DNA of 64,000 nt from a bacterium (GCA_018780265.1 JADMJV010000049.1:1-64000), one strand, 5' to 3'; shown: positions 25,174 to 34,960, counted from the stretch's first letter. Translations and numbers: made by a program. The notes: generated by a model from the sequence alone, not told the origin.

Positions 25174-28100
25174 ATGGCAGAAGTTGCCTCTCAGGAAATA
25201 CAAAAGTATTCGACGCTGGTAAAGCTGCAGCCAGACAATGCTGAAAATCACTTCCTCCTTGGATTGGCCTTTGAGAACGCCGGTCAGGTGGCCGAGTCGA
25301 ATAAATGCTACGACCAGTGCATCAAGCTAGCACCGCGTCACTCGCTGGCCCATCTACATCGTGGTTTTCATCTGGCGCGCGCGGGCGACACCGACCGCGC
25401 GCTGACCGAGTGGGCGCGTGCCTTTGACCTGGACCCCAACCTGTCCGTCAAGTTCGCCACCGATCCGCACACTCAACGTGAGTACAAGCAGAAGATCGAT
25501 AGTTCGATCCAAAACTTCACCAAGCCCATTTTGATCAACCCCAAGAACGCCTTCGCCCACTATCAGTTGGGCACAGCCTACAAATTCTTCAATCTTCTTG
25601 AACTCTCGCTGCAAAGCCTGAAGCGCGCCCTGGACATCAATCCCCGCCTGTGGGAAGCTTATCACACCTGCGGCGAGATCTATTCGCGCCTCGAACAAAA
25701 CAAACTGGCTATCAATCACTTCAAGTTGGCCGTAGACGCCAACCCCCGCTACGCTGACTCGCATTTTCAGTTGGCCATGGTCTACGAACGCGAAAACCAG
25801 AGCACTCTCTCCATCAAACACTTGGAAGAGGCCATCAAGCTCGACGCCGATCAAGGTCGCTACTATTTTGGTTTCGGGCGCGTACTCATGAAACAGACCA
25901 AATACAAGGTGGCCATGCAGCAGATCCAAAAGGGTCTCAACCTGGACAAAAACAACGCCACCGGCTATCTCCTGCTGGCCGAGTGCTGCAAAGAGCTGTA
26001 TCGTCCCGATTTGGCCCTGGTCAGCTACGAGCGAGCGGTTGAATTCAACCCTAACTTTGCGACCGCCATCTACGAACTGGGCACGATTGCACTGCAATTG
26101 GGTGAGATCGACAAAGCCATTTCCAGCTTCGAGCGAGCTCTTGAACTGAATGCCGACGATCCCTACGCTCAATACCACCTGGCTCAAGCCTATCAACGGA
26201 AGGGCCATTATAAAGAAGCCGAAGCTCACTACAAGCAGGCCGCACAACTCAGCCCCAAGGACGCCTTTGCGGCCTATAACCTGGGGTTGGTTCGCCAGGA
26301 ACTGGGCAATGACAGTGGGGCCCTGGAAGCTTTCCGCAAAGCCGTTGACTTAAAGCCCCAGGACGCCACCTACCATCTGGTTCTGGCCAAATGCGCGATG
26401 ACCGAGAACTACAACGATGAAGCGGTTTCCCATCTGCGTGAAGCGATCAAGTTAAATCCCAACGATCTGGAGACCAACTTCCTGCTGGCCGACGTGATGA
26501 TGCAAATGGGCCAGTTCGACGAAGCCATCGGCATGTTCCGCAAAGTCACCGAGATCACCCCCGACTCGGTCGACGCTCATACTCGGCTGGCCGAGGCTTT
26601 CCATAAATTAGAAATGTTTGACTACGCCTTCGAGTCCTATCAACAGGCGCTTCGCCTTGACTCCAAGCATATCCCCAGCCTACATGGAATGGGCATTCTC
26701 TATCTCCGCTATCGCAACAAGCCGAGCATCGCCGTCGACTTCTTCCAGCAGGCTCTCGAACTGGAGCCAAGTCACGCTCCCTCGCTGGCCTCCTTGGGCG
26801 AGGCCTATATCGCCCTCAATCAGCCCGAACGGGCCCTGCAGTTCTTCGAGCGAAAGTTGGAAGAGAATCGCGAAAATCCCGACTATCTCAGCAAATACGC
26901 GGAGGCACTGGCCCTGGGCGGTCAAACCAACAAGGCCATCGAGGAACTGAAACGAGCTCTACAATTGGCTCCCGAAAGCGTGCTGATGCGCAACACGCTG
27001 GCCAAAATGTATATGCAGGACAAGCGCTACGCGGACGCGCTGGACCAGTATCAGCGTCTGGCTCAACAGCAGCCCAAAGAGGCCGAGCATCAATATCAGT
27101 TGGGCCAAATTTTTGAGCAAATCGGAGACACCGACAAGGCCGGCCGAGCCTACAACGAGGCCCTGGAGCGCCGTCCCGACCACAAAGAGGCCATGGAGCG
27201 ACTCGAGGTTATTTACGATGGCCAGGAGATCCCACGTCCGCGTCCGAAACCGGTGTCCGCCCCAGAGCCATCCAAGCCACAGCAGGTCATGCCCGCGCAC
27301 CAGCAACAGCCGGAACCGGCCTACGATACAGGCGACGATCCGCTTGGAAACCTGGAAGCACTACTGGGCGTGGGCTCCCTGGAGAGTTCCGCCCCACCGC
27401 CTCCTCCGCCCATGATGGAAGTGCCGGTTTCCCAGCCTGAACCCGCCCCCACGGTCGAGGAAGAATCTGCCACCGACGACTTGCTGAGGAGCCTGATGGG
27501 CGACGATGGGGACTCCGCGCCGCCTCCTCCTCCGGTGCCGTCCGTCAGCCCAGCTCCCATGGAAATAGACATGGACATCTCCGACATGTTTACGGCCAAC
27601 GAACCAAGCCCCCCCAGCGCGCCCGAACCGGTTTGCGAGCCCGTGAAAGCGGTCCCGACCCCAATTGCTGCCGAAGAAGACGAGGGTGGCGACCTTAGCG
27701 ATTTCTTGCGCAATTTAGGCTACACCGAGGAAGAACCGGACGCTGCTCCTGGGCCGGTCGCAGTCGAGCCAGAGCCAGCTACTCCTGAGCCGGTCGCAGT
27801 CGAGCCTGAGCCAGAGCCGATCGTTGTTGAACCAGAGGTTGAACCAGAGCCAGAGCCAGAGCCGGTCGCTATTGAGCCAGCATCCGTTGCCACGCCGGAA
27901 CCTGCAGGCACGTCGATTGAAGACTTGTTTGGACTCACCGCCGAGGAGCCCGCTCCCGTACCTGTGCCTACTCCTGCCGTCGAACACCAGTCGATTGAGG
28001 ATATGCTGGGTCTTTCCGATTCAACTCCAGAGGTGGCACCACAGCCTGCTGTTGCAGAAAGCGATGCGACCTCGATTGAAGATCTGCTGGGCATAACGGC

Positions 28101-31100
28101 CGAGGAGCCCGCTCCACAGCCCGGGAGAGCTCCCGTCGAACCAGAACCGGAGCCGGAAGCAGAACCAGTAGCCGACGTGCAATCTGAGTCAGTAGCGGCC
28201 CCGATGGTCGTATCCGAACCGGCGGCAACTGCCACCGAATTTGCCGATCTTGAGGACGACCTGGAGGTTGTGCACGACTTCCTGGACATGGGCAAACTGG
28301 ACAAAGCCAGGCCCCGATTAGAAAAGCTACTGAACGCCAATCCTGGTCATCCCCAAGTGCTCCATTTGCTGGCCAAGGTCGCCACTGAAGGGGAGGATTG
28401 GGCGACCGCCGTCCAATGGCTGGAACAAGAGCTACAGTCTCGCCCCAGCGACGCCGCCTTCGAACACCTGGCCGATGCTCAAGAAAAACTGGCCGAGCCG
28501 GAAGCCGTACGGGCCACTTATCAGCGCTGGCTGGACTTCAACCCTCAGGCAGAGCGGCCCCAGCAAGCGGCCTCGGCACCTGTGGTCGAAATCTATAGGG
28601 TCTTCGAAGCGCAGGGTGCCTGGAGCGATGCCCTGGCCAGTCTCAGCTCAGCGGTCGCTCAACATGCTGAGAAGGCCGAGCAACTGAACCCCGAGCGAGC
28701 CCGCATTTTTCAAGCCTGGCGCGACCAACTTGAAGAGCAACAGAACTTCTCCCAAGCCCTCGTGGTGCTTCAGCAACAACTCTCCGAATTGGGAGAGAGC
28801 GCCCCTATCCAAGAAGAAGCCGTACGCCTCTACGGTGCCTGGATGCTTCACCACGAAGCTTCGTCCCAGTGGGACGAAGCAGCTCAGGTAGGCCGCACCC
28901 AATTGGCCCAGGGGACGGCGGTCGATATTGCCACCCAAAACTTGTTGCGCGTCTATGCCAGTTGGAGCCAGGAGCCACTGCAACAGGGTGACTTCGAACA
29001 GGCCATCCAGATCTGGGACAAGGCCAAAACGGTCACCGAGCTTCAATCGGCCTCGCTAGAACGTATCGGCGCCCTCTACCTGGAGTGGGGTCAGGCCCTG
29101 AGGGGAACGCATGACTTTGCTTCCGCCATCACGGTGCTTGAGCAAGGCCGGGCTGTCTGTGACGGCCCCGCGCTTCAGCAGGAGACGGGCCTGACCTTCC
29201 ACGACTGGGCCCAACATTGGGAGCGCGAAGGCGATTTGGAGCAAGCCATCGATTGTGTAAAACGCCAGGCCGTCGTGGTAGGCAGCAGCGATGAACTCAA
29301 CCAGCAGATGCTACACCTCTATCGCACCTGGGCCCAATGCATGGAAGAGGATGGTCAAAAAGAGGCCGCCAAAGAAGTTTACCATCGGATGCAAGCGGAT
29401 TTCCCCGATGCCGAGATGCCCAAGGACGACCCGTGGGCGGACCTGCAGCCCCGTCTACAGGAACTCCAAAGCACCCAGGACTTCGCCTCAGCGCTGGCCA
29501 TCGTGTCAGAGTTTGTGCAACAGCATCCCGACCATGCCGGTCCGCCCCCACTGCTGCTGCAGTTGGAGCAAGCTCGACTGGCCCAGTTGCAAGAAAAGGG
29601 GGAATGGGACGCCTGGCTGTCCGTTCTGGCTGAGCCCCGCGATCAGGTCCGCAGCCAGGCCGCGTCCGGGTTTGCCCAGCGCGGCGATCAGTTGGCGAAA
29701 GACCATTCCGCGGCTCTGGCTTGGAGCCAACTCTGGCAACAATGGGACGAAACCGCCGCCCTCGCTTATCGGGACCAGACCGGTCGAGATTGGGTTGCGC
29801 AGCTGGCCGAAAGCGATCTGGCTGCGGCTGTGGCCAAGGCGGATGAATTAACCTTGAACGACCTCAAGCCCCTGCTGTTGCAGAATTGGGGCCAGCAGGC
29901 TCTGGAAGCCAAACAATATGAGGAAGCACTGAAAAGAGTTGCAGCCCTTGATGAACCCGTCCCCGCCCAGACCAAGATCTACCAAAAGTGGAGCGAAGAC
30001 CTGGAGGAAGAAGGCGACTTCGAGGCTTCCATCAATATTCTTAATCGTTGGCTCCTGGCCGAACCGGCCGCAGACGAACCCCAGAAGCGGTTGGTGGAGG
30101 CATACAAGAATTGGGCAGAGGGATTGGCCGAGGCAGATCACCAAGAGTCCGCCATGTCGGTGCTGGAGCAGTTGTTGGCCAGCCCTTTCCCGCTCATTCA
30201 GCAGGGGGAGGTGCGCCAGCCCTTTGAAGACCGCCTGACCAGCCTCAAGCCCAAGCCCGCGGAGCCAGAACCCGTGGCCGAAGAACCCATGCCTGAAGCC
30301 CCACCGGTCGAAGAACCCGTGGCTGAGGCCCCACCGGTCGAAGAGCCGTTGGTTGAAGCCTCACCGGTCGAAGAGCCCGTGGCTGGGGCCCCACCGACCG
30401 AAGAGCCGTTGGTCGAAGCCACACCGGTCGAAGTGCCCGTGGCTGAGGCCCCACCAGCCCGGGATGGCGCTAGCTGGGCGGGTTTGCTCGCCCAACAACA
30501 ACAAGGCCAGTGGGCCGAGGCCCTCAGCGCAGCCAACTCGCTCCAGGCGGCCAGCCCTGACGCTGACCAATTCGCCCGCGTGCTGTTGGCACACGCCACC
30601 CATCTTCTGGAGACTCATGAGTCGATCGCCGAACTCACTGCCCAGTTGACGGCATTGTCCGGCCTGTCGGAGGCCACAACCGCTCTGATGGAGCAATTTC
30701 AAGTGCGAATCAAGGTGGAGGAAGCTTTGCAAGGCGACGGAGAGCAAGCCGAGGATTTCTTGCGCGAGGCGATGTCCCAAGACCCCGCCAACGAAGCCTA
30801 CCACAGCGCCCTATATCGCCTGCATGCCAACAGCAGCATGAGCGGCCGAAGACTGGTTGATTTCTACCGAGATCTACAGAAAAGCTTCCCCAACGAACCA
30901 TGCTTCCTGCTCCAACTGGCGCGTGCTTACTGCAACGCCAGCAAAGATACGCTGGCGGTGGTTCAATTTCGCAAATTGGTTCAAATCGCTCCTCAGGCGA
31001 TCTACTTTGCCGAACTGGCATCCACTTACGTGCGCCTCAACAAAGGGGCCGATGCCGTCAAGGCCATTCAGAGCGCCCTCGAACTGGATGCCGAGGCACC

Positions 31101-31296
31101 ACCCGTTCTGCTGGCCAACATCCTGGTAGCCATTCACCAAAAAGACCTGCCAGGAGCCAAGGAACTGGCCGAAAAGGCCAAGGCAAAACTCAGTGACGAG
31201 GCGGTTCAGTTGTGGCTCAATCAGGTCCTCGACGGCCTGAAAGAGGGTGTGGCGCCCGACGAATCCGTGCTCAGCCATATGCCCAACCTGCTCTAG
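25174..31296 (+). CDS. Giant TPR scaffold protein with two low-complexity linkers
   Basis: 2040 residues; the ATG follows AAAGGAG at a good distance. No signal peptide or membrane segment, so it is cytoplasmic. Residues 1-685 are a nearly continuous array of 34-residue TPRs (for example AIYELGTIALQLGEIDKAIS). Residues 690-1025 are Pro/Glu-rich and contain a repeated motif SIED(L/M)(F/L)G(L/I)(T/S) at Ser914, Ser940 and Ser967, with weaker relatives earlier. Residues 1030-1690 are a second, more degenerate helical-repeat array. Residues 1695-1765 hold a second Pro/Glu/Val repeat, followed by a last TPR set. It is followed by an RCK channel 11 bases downstream. Family-level function is protein-protein assembly; the partner is unknown. 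Confidence 0.92.
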   Translation: MAEVASQEIQKYSTLVKLQPDNAENHFLLGLAFENAGQVAESNKCYDQCIKLAPRHSLAHLHRGFHLARAGDTDRALTEWARAFDLDPNLSVKFATDPHTQREYKQKIDSSIQNFTKPILINPKNAFAHYQLGTAYKFFNLLELSLQSLKRALDINPRLWEAYHTCGEIYSRLEQNKLAINHFKLAVDANPRYADSHFQLAMVYERENQSTLSIKHLEEAIKLDADQGRYYFGFGRVLMKQTKYKVAMQQIQKGLNLDKNNATGYLLLAECCKELYRPDLALVSYERAVEFNPNFATAIYELGTIALQLGEIDKAISSFERALELNADDPYAQYHLAQAYQRKGHYKEAEAHYKQAAQLSPKDAFAAYNLGLVRQELGNDSGALEAFRKAVDLKPQDATYHLVLAKCAMTENYNDEAVSHLREAIKLNPNDLETNFLLADVMMQMGQFDEAIGMFRKVTEITPDSVDAHTRLAEAFHKLEMFDYAFESYQQALRLDSKHIPSLHGMGILYLRYRNKPSIAVDFFQQALELEPSHAPSLASLGEAYIALNQPERALQFFERKLEENRENPDYLSKYAEALALGGQTNKAIEELKRALQLAPESVLMRNTLAKMYMQDKRYADALDQYQRLAQQQPKEAEHQYQLGQIFEQIGDTDKAGRAYNEALERRPDHKEAMERLEVIYDGQEIPRPRPKPVSAPEPSKPQQVMPAHQQQPEPAYDTGDDPLGNLEALLGVGSLESSAPPPPPPMMEVPVSQPEPAPTVEEESATDDLLRSLMGDDGDSAPPPPPVPSVSPAPMEIDMDISDMFTANEPSPPSAPEPVCEPVKAVPTPIAAEEDEGGDLSDFLRNLGYTEEEPDAAPGPVAVEPEPATPEPVAVEPEPEPIVVEPEVEPEPEPEPVAIEPASVATPEPAGTSIEDLFGLTAEEPAPVPVPTPAVEHQSIEDMLGLSDSTPEVAPQPAVAESDATSIEDLLGITAEEPAPQPGRAPVEPEPEPEAEPVADVQSESVAAPMVVSEPAATATEFADLEDDLEVVHDFLDMGKLDKARPRLEKLLNANPGHPQVLHLLAKVATEGEDWATAVQWLEQELQSRPSDAAFEHLADAQEKLAEPEAVRATYQRWLDFNPQAERPQQAASAPVVEIYRVFEAQGAWSDALASLSSAVAQHAEKAEQLNPERARIFQAWRDQLEEQQNFSQALVVLQQQLSELGESAPIQEEAVRLYGAWMLHHEASSQWDEAAQVGRTQLAQGTAVDIATQNLLRVYASWSQEPLQQGDFEQAIQIWDKAKTVTELQSASLERIGALYLEWGQALRGTHDFASAITVLEQGRAVCDGPALQQETGLTFHDWAQHWEREGDLEQAIDCVKRQAVVVGSSDELNQQMLHLYRTWAQCMEEDGQKEAAKEVYHRMQADFPDAEMPKDDPWADLQPRLQELQSTQDFASALAIVSEFVQQHPDHAGPPPLLLQLEQARLAQLQEKGEWDAWLSVLAEPRDQVRSQAASGFAQRGDQLAKDHSAALAWSQLWQQWDETAALAYRDQTGRDWVAQLAESDLAAAVAKADELTLNDLKPLLLQNWGQQALEAKQYEEALKRVAALDEPVPAQTKIYQKWSEDLEEEGDFEASINILNRWLLAEPAADEPQKRLVEAYKNWAEGLAEADHQESAMSVLEQLLASPFPLIQQGEVRQPFEDRLTSLKPKPAEPEPVAEEPMPEAPPVEEPVAEAPPVEEPLVEASPVEEPVAGAPPTEEPLVEATPVEVPVAEAPPARDGASWAGLLAQQQQGQWAEALSAANSLQAASPDADQFARVLLAHATHLLETHESIAELTAQLTALSGLSEATTALMEQFQVRIKVEEALQGDGEQAEDFLREAMSQDPANEAYHSALYRLHANSSMSGRRLVDFYRDLQKSFPNEPCFLLQLARAYCNASKDTLAVVQFRKLVQIAPQAIYFAELASTYVRLNKGADAVKAIQSALELDAEAPPVLLANILVAIHQKDLPGAKELAEKAKAKLSDEAVQLWLNQVLDGLKEGVAPDESVLSHMPNLL
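27913..28100 (+). repeat. Three-fold SIEDLLG-type motif repeat in the TPR gene
   Basis: SIEDLFGLTAEEPAP, SIEDMLGLSDSTPE and SIEDLLGITAEEPAP begin at residues 914, 940 and 967, spaced 26-27 residues apart within acidic, Pro-rich linker. They look like repeated short amphipathic docking helices. Confidence 0.7.
30265..30465 (+). repeat. Pro/Glu/Val repeat in the second linker of the TPR gene
   Basis: Alternating units of 10 residues such as APPVEEPVAE and ASPVEEPVAG run from about residue 1698 to 1764. At DNA level these are 30-base imperfect tandem repeats. Confidence 0.75.
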
Positions 31297-31307
31297 ATGC
31301 CTTAAAA

Positions 31308-32309
31308 GTGCCAGCGCTGCAGAGAATTCGCCGGGTGGGTATCCTGGTCTTGGTCCTGCTGTTAACGGGCACCATCGGTTACCGACTGCTCTGCCACCTA
31401 TCCTGGCTGGACTCGTTCTACTTCACCGTCATCACCATGAGCACGGTGGGCTACCGCGAGGTCGGCGAACTCGACGCGGCCGGAAAGATCTTCACCATCG
31501 GTCTCATTTTCTCCGGCGTGGGCGTACTGGCCTACTCCGTCTCATCCACCCTGGAGTTGCTACTGGACGAACAGCACCGCAGCTATTTCAGACATCTGCT
31601 CAACCGAAGGAGATCGAGAAGAATGGAGCACCACTACATCGTGTGCGGCATGGGAAGAGTGGGCAGATCGGTATGCCAGGAACTGGCCGACTGTCAGATC
31701 CCCTTCCTGGTGGTAGACAGCCAACCCGACAAGATTTCTATCGCCACCTCGTTGGGCTGGGTGGCCATTTTGGGCGACGCCAGCGAAGACAAAATCCTGC
31801 ACCAGGCCAACATCGTCAAAGCGCGAGGCCTGGTCTGTACGGTCGACACCGATGCCAGCAACCTGTTCATCCTGGTCTCCGCCAAAGCTCTCAACCCCAG
31901 CCTGGAGGTTTCTGCCCGAGTGAACGAAGACTCCAATGTGAAGAAGTTTGAGAGAGCAGGGGCCATCCATGTCTACTCTCCGTTCTCCCTGTTGGGCCGG
32001 CGCATCGCCCGCACCATCACTCGTCCGCGCGTGCTGGAATTGCTGGACATCGCCCTGGAGTCCAACAACTTCGACATCACCATCGAAGAGTTCACCGTTT
32101 CCAAAGGGTCACCGCTGGCCTGGCTCAGCCTTAAAGACTCCGGCATCCGGCAAAATTTTGGGGGAGTAGTGATGTCGATCATACGCGAGAACCGCGAGAT
32201 CGTGCACAATCCAGATCCAGAGTTGGTGTGTCAGCCCGGAGACATCCTGATCACCCTGGGAACCCCTGAGCAGCTCAAGAGAATGCGTGAGATCGTAGAA
32301 CTCAAGTAA
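31308..32309 (+). CDS. Two-TM potassium channel with RCK (TrkA-N/TrkA-C) domain
   Basis: 333 residues from the GTG at 31308, 11 bases after the TPR stop; the frame is open further upstream but would overlap the TPR gene. One membrane helix (VGILVLVLLLTGTIGY), a pore loop with the potassium filter TVGY (TMSTVGYREVGE), a second helix (IGLIFSGVGVLAYSV), then a Rossmann RCK domain (HHYIVCGMGRVGRSVCQEL, VVDSQPDK, ILGDASEDKIL) and a C-terminal TrkA-C domain (PGDILITLGTPEQL). This is MthK-like architecture, gated by ligand or ions at the RCK ring. Position suggests co-transcription with the TPR scaffold. Confidence 0.9.
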   Translation: MPALQRIRRVGILVLVLLLTGTIGYRLLCHLSWLDSFYFTVITMSTVGYREVGELDAAGKIFTIGLIFSGVGVLAYSVSSTLELLLDEQHRSYFRHLLNRRRSRRMEHHYIVCGMGRVGRSVCQELADCQIPFLVVDSQPDKISIATSLGWVAILGDASEDKILHQANIVKARGLVCTVDTDASNLFILVSAKALNPSLEVSARVNEDSNVKKFERAGAIHVYSPFSLLGRRIARTITRPRVLELLDIALESNNFDITIEEFTVSKGSPLAWLSLKDSGIRQNFGGVVMSIIRENREIVHNPDPELVCQPGDILITLGTPEQLKRMREIVELK

Positions 32310-32322
32310 GTGAGGCCTTTGT

Positions 32323-33495
32323 TTGTTACCCACAGCCAGACCTGAAGTGCAAGCCCTGATAGAAGAAGTGATCGCCTTGCGGCGAGACTTCCACCGCCAC
32401 CCGGAGTTAGGTTTTGAGGAAGTGCGAACCAGCGCCAAAGTAGCCCAATTTCTCCGAGAATCCGGCCTTGAGCCCCGCGAAGGCATCGCCAAAACCGGTG
32501 TCTGCGCCCTCATCGAAGGGCCCGTCGACGGCCCCACCCTGATGCTGCGGGCCGACATGGACGCGCTGCCCATCCTGGAAGAGACCGACCTGGAATTTGC
32601 CTCCCAGGTTCCCGGCAAGATGCACGCCTGCGGCCATGACCTGCACACCGCCATATTGTTAGGCACGGCCCGCATCCTGCAGGGCATGAAAGCTCGCCTC
32701 AAAGGCCGCGTCAAGCTGATTTTCCAGCCCGCCGAAGAGGGACCCGGCGGGGCCTGGCCTATGATCGAGCAAGGAATTCTGCAAAACCCCAAGGTCGACT
32801 ACGCGCTGGGGCTGCACCTCTGGTCCGATCTGCCCTGTGGCCACGTGGCCATCCAATCGGGCCCCGTGATGGCCGCCGCCGACACCTTTCAAGTGCTCAT
32901 TCATGGGAAAGGCGGCCACGCCGCCTACCCCCACGAAAGCGCTGACCCCATTGTAGCGGCCGCGGCCCTGATCGGGGCCATGCAAACGGTGATCAGCCGC
33001 CGCACCAACCCGTTCGACACGGCCGTCCTCTCGGTCACCCAGATTCGCGGCGGCAGTGCCGACAATGTCATTCCTGAGCGGGTGGAGTTTTCTGGCACCA
33101 TCCGGTCGTTCCAACAACCTGTGCGCGATTTCTTAGTGGCCCAACTGCAAGAAATGGTTCCCAACTTCTGCAAAGCCTATGGCGTCGAGGGGGAATTCCA
33201 CTTTCATCAGGGCTATCCGCCGCTCATCAATCATCCCGTGCCCACTGGCTGGGTCGAGCAGGCGGTTAAAAAACTAGGGCTGCCCAGGGCCGTGCAGGCC
33301 ACCATGGGCGGGGAAGATATGGCCTACTATCTTCAGGAAGTGCCGGGCGCGTTTTTCTTCTTGGGCGCGGCTCCCGCCGCTAAGGAGCGGACTTTTCCGC
33401 ATCATCACCCCAAATTTCAACTTGACGAGCGGGCCGTGCCGCTGGCTATGGAACTGTTCTTGCGCTGCGTCGAAGAGTGTCTCTGTACAGAATAA
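32323..33495 (+). CDS. M20 family amidohydrolase / N-acyl-amino-acid hydrolase
   Basis: 390 residues from a TTG at 32323 preceded by GAGG; it begins 13 bases after the channel stop. It fits the M20D group (hippurate hydrolase, N-acetyldiaminopimelate deacetylase, IAA-amino-acid hydrolase). Visible motifs are RRDFHRHPELGFEE, RADMDALPILEET, the metal-binding MHACGHDLHTA, FQPAEEGPGG, GKGGHAAYPHE in the dimerisation domain and MGGEDMAYY. It releases an acyl group from an amino acid or peptide; the substrate is open. A hairpin immediately follows the stop. Confidence 0.92.
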   Translation: MLPTARPEVQALIEEVIALRRDFHRHPELGFEEVRTSAKVAQFLRESGLEPREGIAKTGVCALIEGPVDGPTLMLRADMDALPILEETDLEFASQVPGKMHACGHDLHTAILLGTARILQGMKARLKGRVKLIFQPAEEGPGGAWPMIEQGILQNPKVDYALGLHLWSDLPCGHVAIQSGPVMAAADTFQVLIHGKGGHAAYPHESADPIVAAAALIGAMQTVISRRTNPFDTAVLSVTQIRGGSADNVIPERVEFSGTIRSFQQPVRDFLVAQLQEMVPNFCKAYGVEGEFHFHQGYPPLINHPVPTGWVEQAVKKLGLPRAVQATMGGEDMAYYLQEVPGAFFFLGAAPAAKERTFPHHHPKFQLDERAVPLAMELFLRCVEECLCTE

Positions 33496-33526
33496 CAGCC
33501 CTCTGATCTTTCGTACAGAGGGCTGT
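33495..33526. terminator. Bidirectional hairpin between convergent genes
   Basis: ACAGCCCTCTG, a 10-base loop and CAGAGGGCTGT form a perfect 11-bp stem. It starts in the M20 stop codon and lies 17 bases from the end of the convergent 29-codon gene. No T-run follows, so termination may be weak or may need processing. Confidence 0.6.
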
Positions 33527-33542
33527 CAAGGACTACCGTCGT

Positions 33543-33632
33543 TCATTTTTTCTCCGCCAACATCTTTTTCTGGGCGATCAGCTGGATAATGGCTTTGCGG
33601 GCCTTCATCACTTCCTGCTGCTGCTTGCTCAT
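33543..33632 (-). CDS. Small 29-residue basic protein with strong ribosome site
   Basis: The predicted peptide starts MSKQQQEVMKARKAIIQLIA and ends QKKMLAEKK. The ATG at 33632 is preceded by GGAAAGGAGG at optimal spacing, which is better than most long genes here. The peptide is a single Lys/Gln-rich amphipathic helix with no signal peptide. It lies between the M20 gene and the divergent permease, facing a strong hairpin. I recognise no family. A longer in-frame extension to 33734 exists but lacks support. Confidence 0.6.
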   Translation of the reverse strand: MSKQQQEVMKARKAIIQLIAQKKMLAEKK

Positions 33633-33751
33633 CGGCGATTCCTCCTTTCCCGGGTTGTTGCCCCCCCTAGAAAAGAAAGTCCTCTTGAGCCAAGAGGATA
33701 CAGGTAAGATAGCGAAAGCCCGCCACAAATGCAAGACCTTTTCCGAAATTA

Positions 33752-34960
33752 ATGGAGAATTCTGACCAGTCCATACCTCGGCGCACGCTGGGCTCCCTGG
33801 ACCTGACCTGCCTGGGCTGGAACAGCGTCATCGGCTCGGGCATCTTCCTCAGCCAGAGCTCGATCGCCGCCTGTGTGGGCCCCTACGGACCCCTCCTTTT
33901 TTTGGTGGGCGGATTCCTCTGCCTACCCATCGCCCTCTGCTTTGCCCAACTGGCCCAACGCTATTCGGGCATGGGAGGTTCCTGTCTCTACGCCCGCGAG
34001 GTCTTTGGCGTCAGAACCGGCTTCGTGGTGGGCTGGGTCATGTGGCTCTCGGGCATCATCGGAGGCGCCTCGGTGGCCGTCGGATTTGCCAAATACGTGG
34101 CTCCTACCCACGGCCACAGCCTGGCCATCGCCTTAACCTGTCTGCTGGCCGCCGTCAACCTGGTGGGAACCCTGGGCGGAGCCTGGAGCAACAACCTGCT
34201 GGCCCTGCTCAAACTGGGCCCGCTCCTGCTGGCCGGCCTGCTGGGAGCCATCACCCTGGGACCGGCCGCAACCCTGTGGCCGGCCACGACCCTGCCCCCT
34301 CACCCCGACTGGCGCCTGGGTCTACTGCTGGTTCTCTACACCTACAGCGGCTTTGAAGAGATCGCCCTGCCCGCCGGCGAGGCCCGCGACCCCCAGCGCA
34401 CCGTTCCCAAGGCCACCTTAATCGTGCTCATCAGCAGCGCCCTGCTCTACACCGTCCTGCAGGGGGTGGCCAGCGGCACCGCCACGGAGGACCATCCCCT
34501 GCAGGCCGCCTTTGCGGCCACCCCCTGGTTGGCCCAGGCCCTGGCCCTGGCGGCCATAGTCAGCCTGGCCAGCGTCAACGCCAGCATCGCCTTCACCACC
34601 CCGCGCAGCCTGTGGACGCTGGCCCACCACGGCTGGCTGCCTACCCCCTTGTTGCGCCTCTACCGAGGAGCCCCCAGCCTGGCCATTCTGATCAGCGCCT
34701 CGCTCACCGTCTGCCTCATCCTTGCCCAAAACCTGGACCGCCTTATGGCCCTCTCGGTGCTGGCCAGCCTGCTCCAACATCTGGCCGCCACCCTATCCTG
34801 CTGGAAATTGCGCGGTTGGCTCAGCTGGCCCGGCATCCCTCAGTTGGCCGTGGCCGTGTGTCTGCTATTGCTGTGCACCAGCGACAGGGAATTGCTTATC
34901 GGAATGGCCGTTTCTCTGGGCATCGGGGTCGTCATCACTCTTGTTATGAAACCAAGTTGA
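33752..34960 (+). CDS. APC-superfamily amino acid permease
   Basis: 402 residues with about twelve membrane segments. The N-terminal part carries the APC signature LTCLGWNSVIGSGIFLSQSS (TM1 break), followed by GPYGPLLFLVGGFLCLPIALCFAQLAQRY with the consensus of TM2, YAREVFGVRTGFVVGWVMWLSG, and the TM6 segment YTYSGFEEIALPAGEARDPQRTVPKA. It imports amino acids or amines with protons or by exchange; the substrate is not readable. Its stop overlaps the -35 box of the tRNA promoter. The protein is slightly shorter than typical family members. Confidence 0.9.
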   Translation: MENSDQSIPRRTLGSLDLTCLGWNSVIGSGIFLSQSSIAACVGPYGPLLFLVGGFLCLPIALCFAQLAQRYSGMGGSCLYAREVFGVRTGFVVGWVMWLSGIIGGASVAVGFAKYVAPTHGHSLAIALTCLLAAVNLVGTLGGAWSNNLLALLKLGPLLLAGLLGAITLGPAATLWPATTLPPHPDWRLGLLLVLYTYSGFEEIALPAGEARDPQRTVPKATLIVLISSALLYTVLQGVASGTATEDHPLQAAFAATPWLAQALALAAIVSLASVNASIAFTTPRSLWTLAHHGWLPTPLLRLYRGAPSLAILISASLTVCLILAQNLDRLMALSVLASLLQHLAATLSCWKLRGWLSWPGIPQLAVAVCLLLLCTSDRELLIGMAVSLGIGVVITLVMKPS

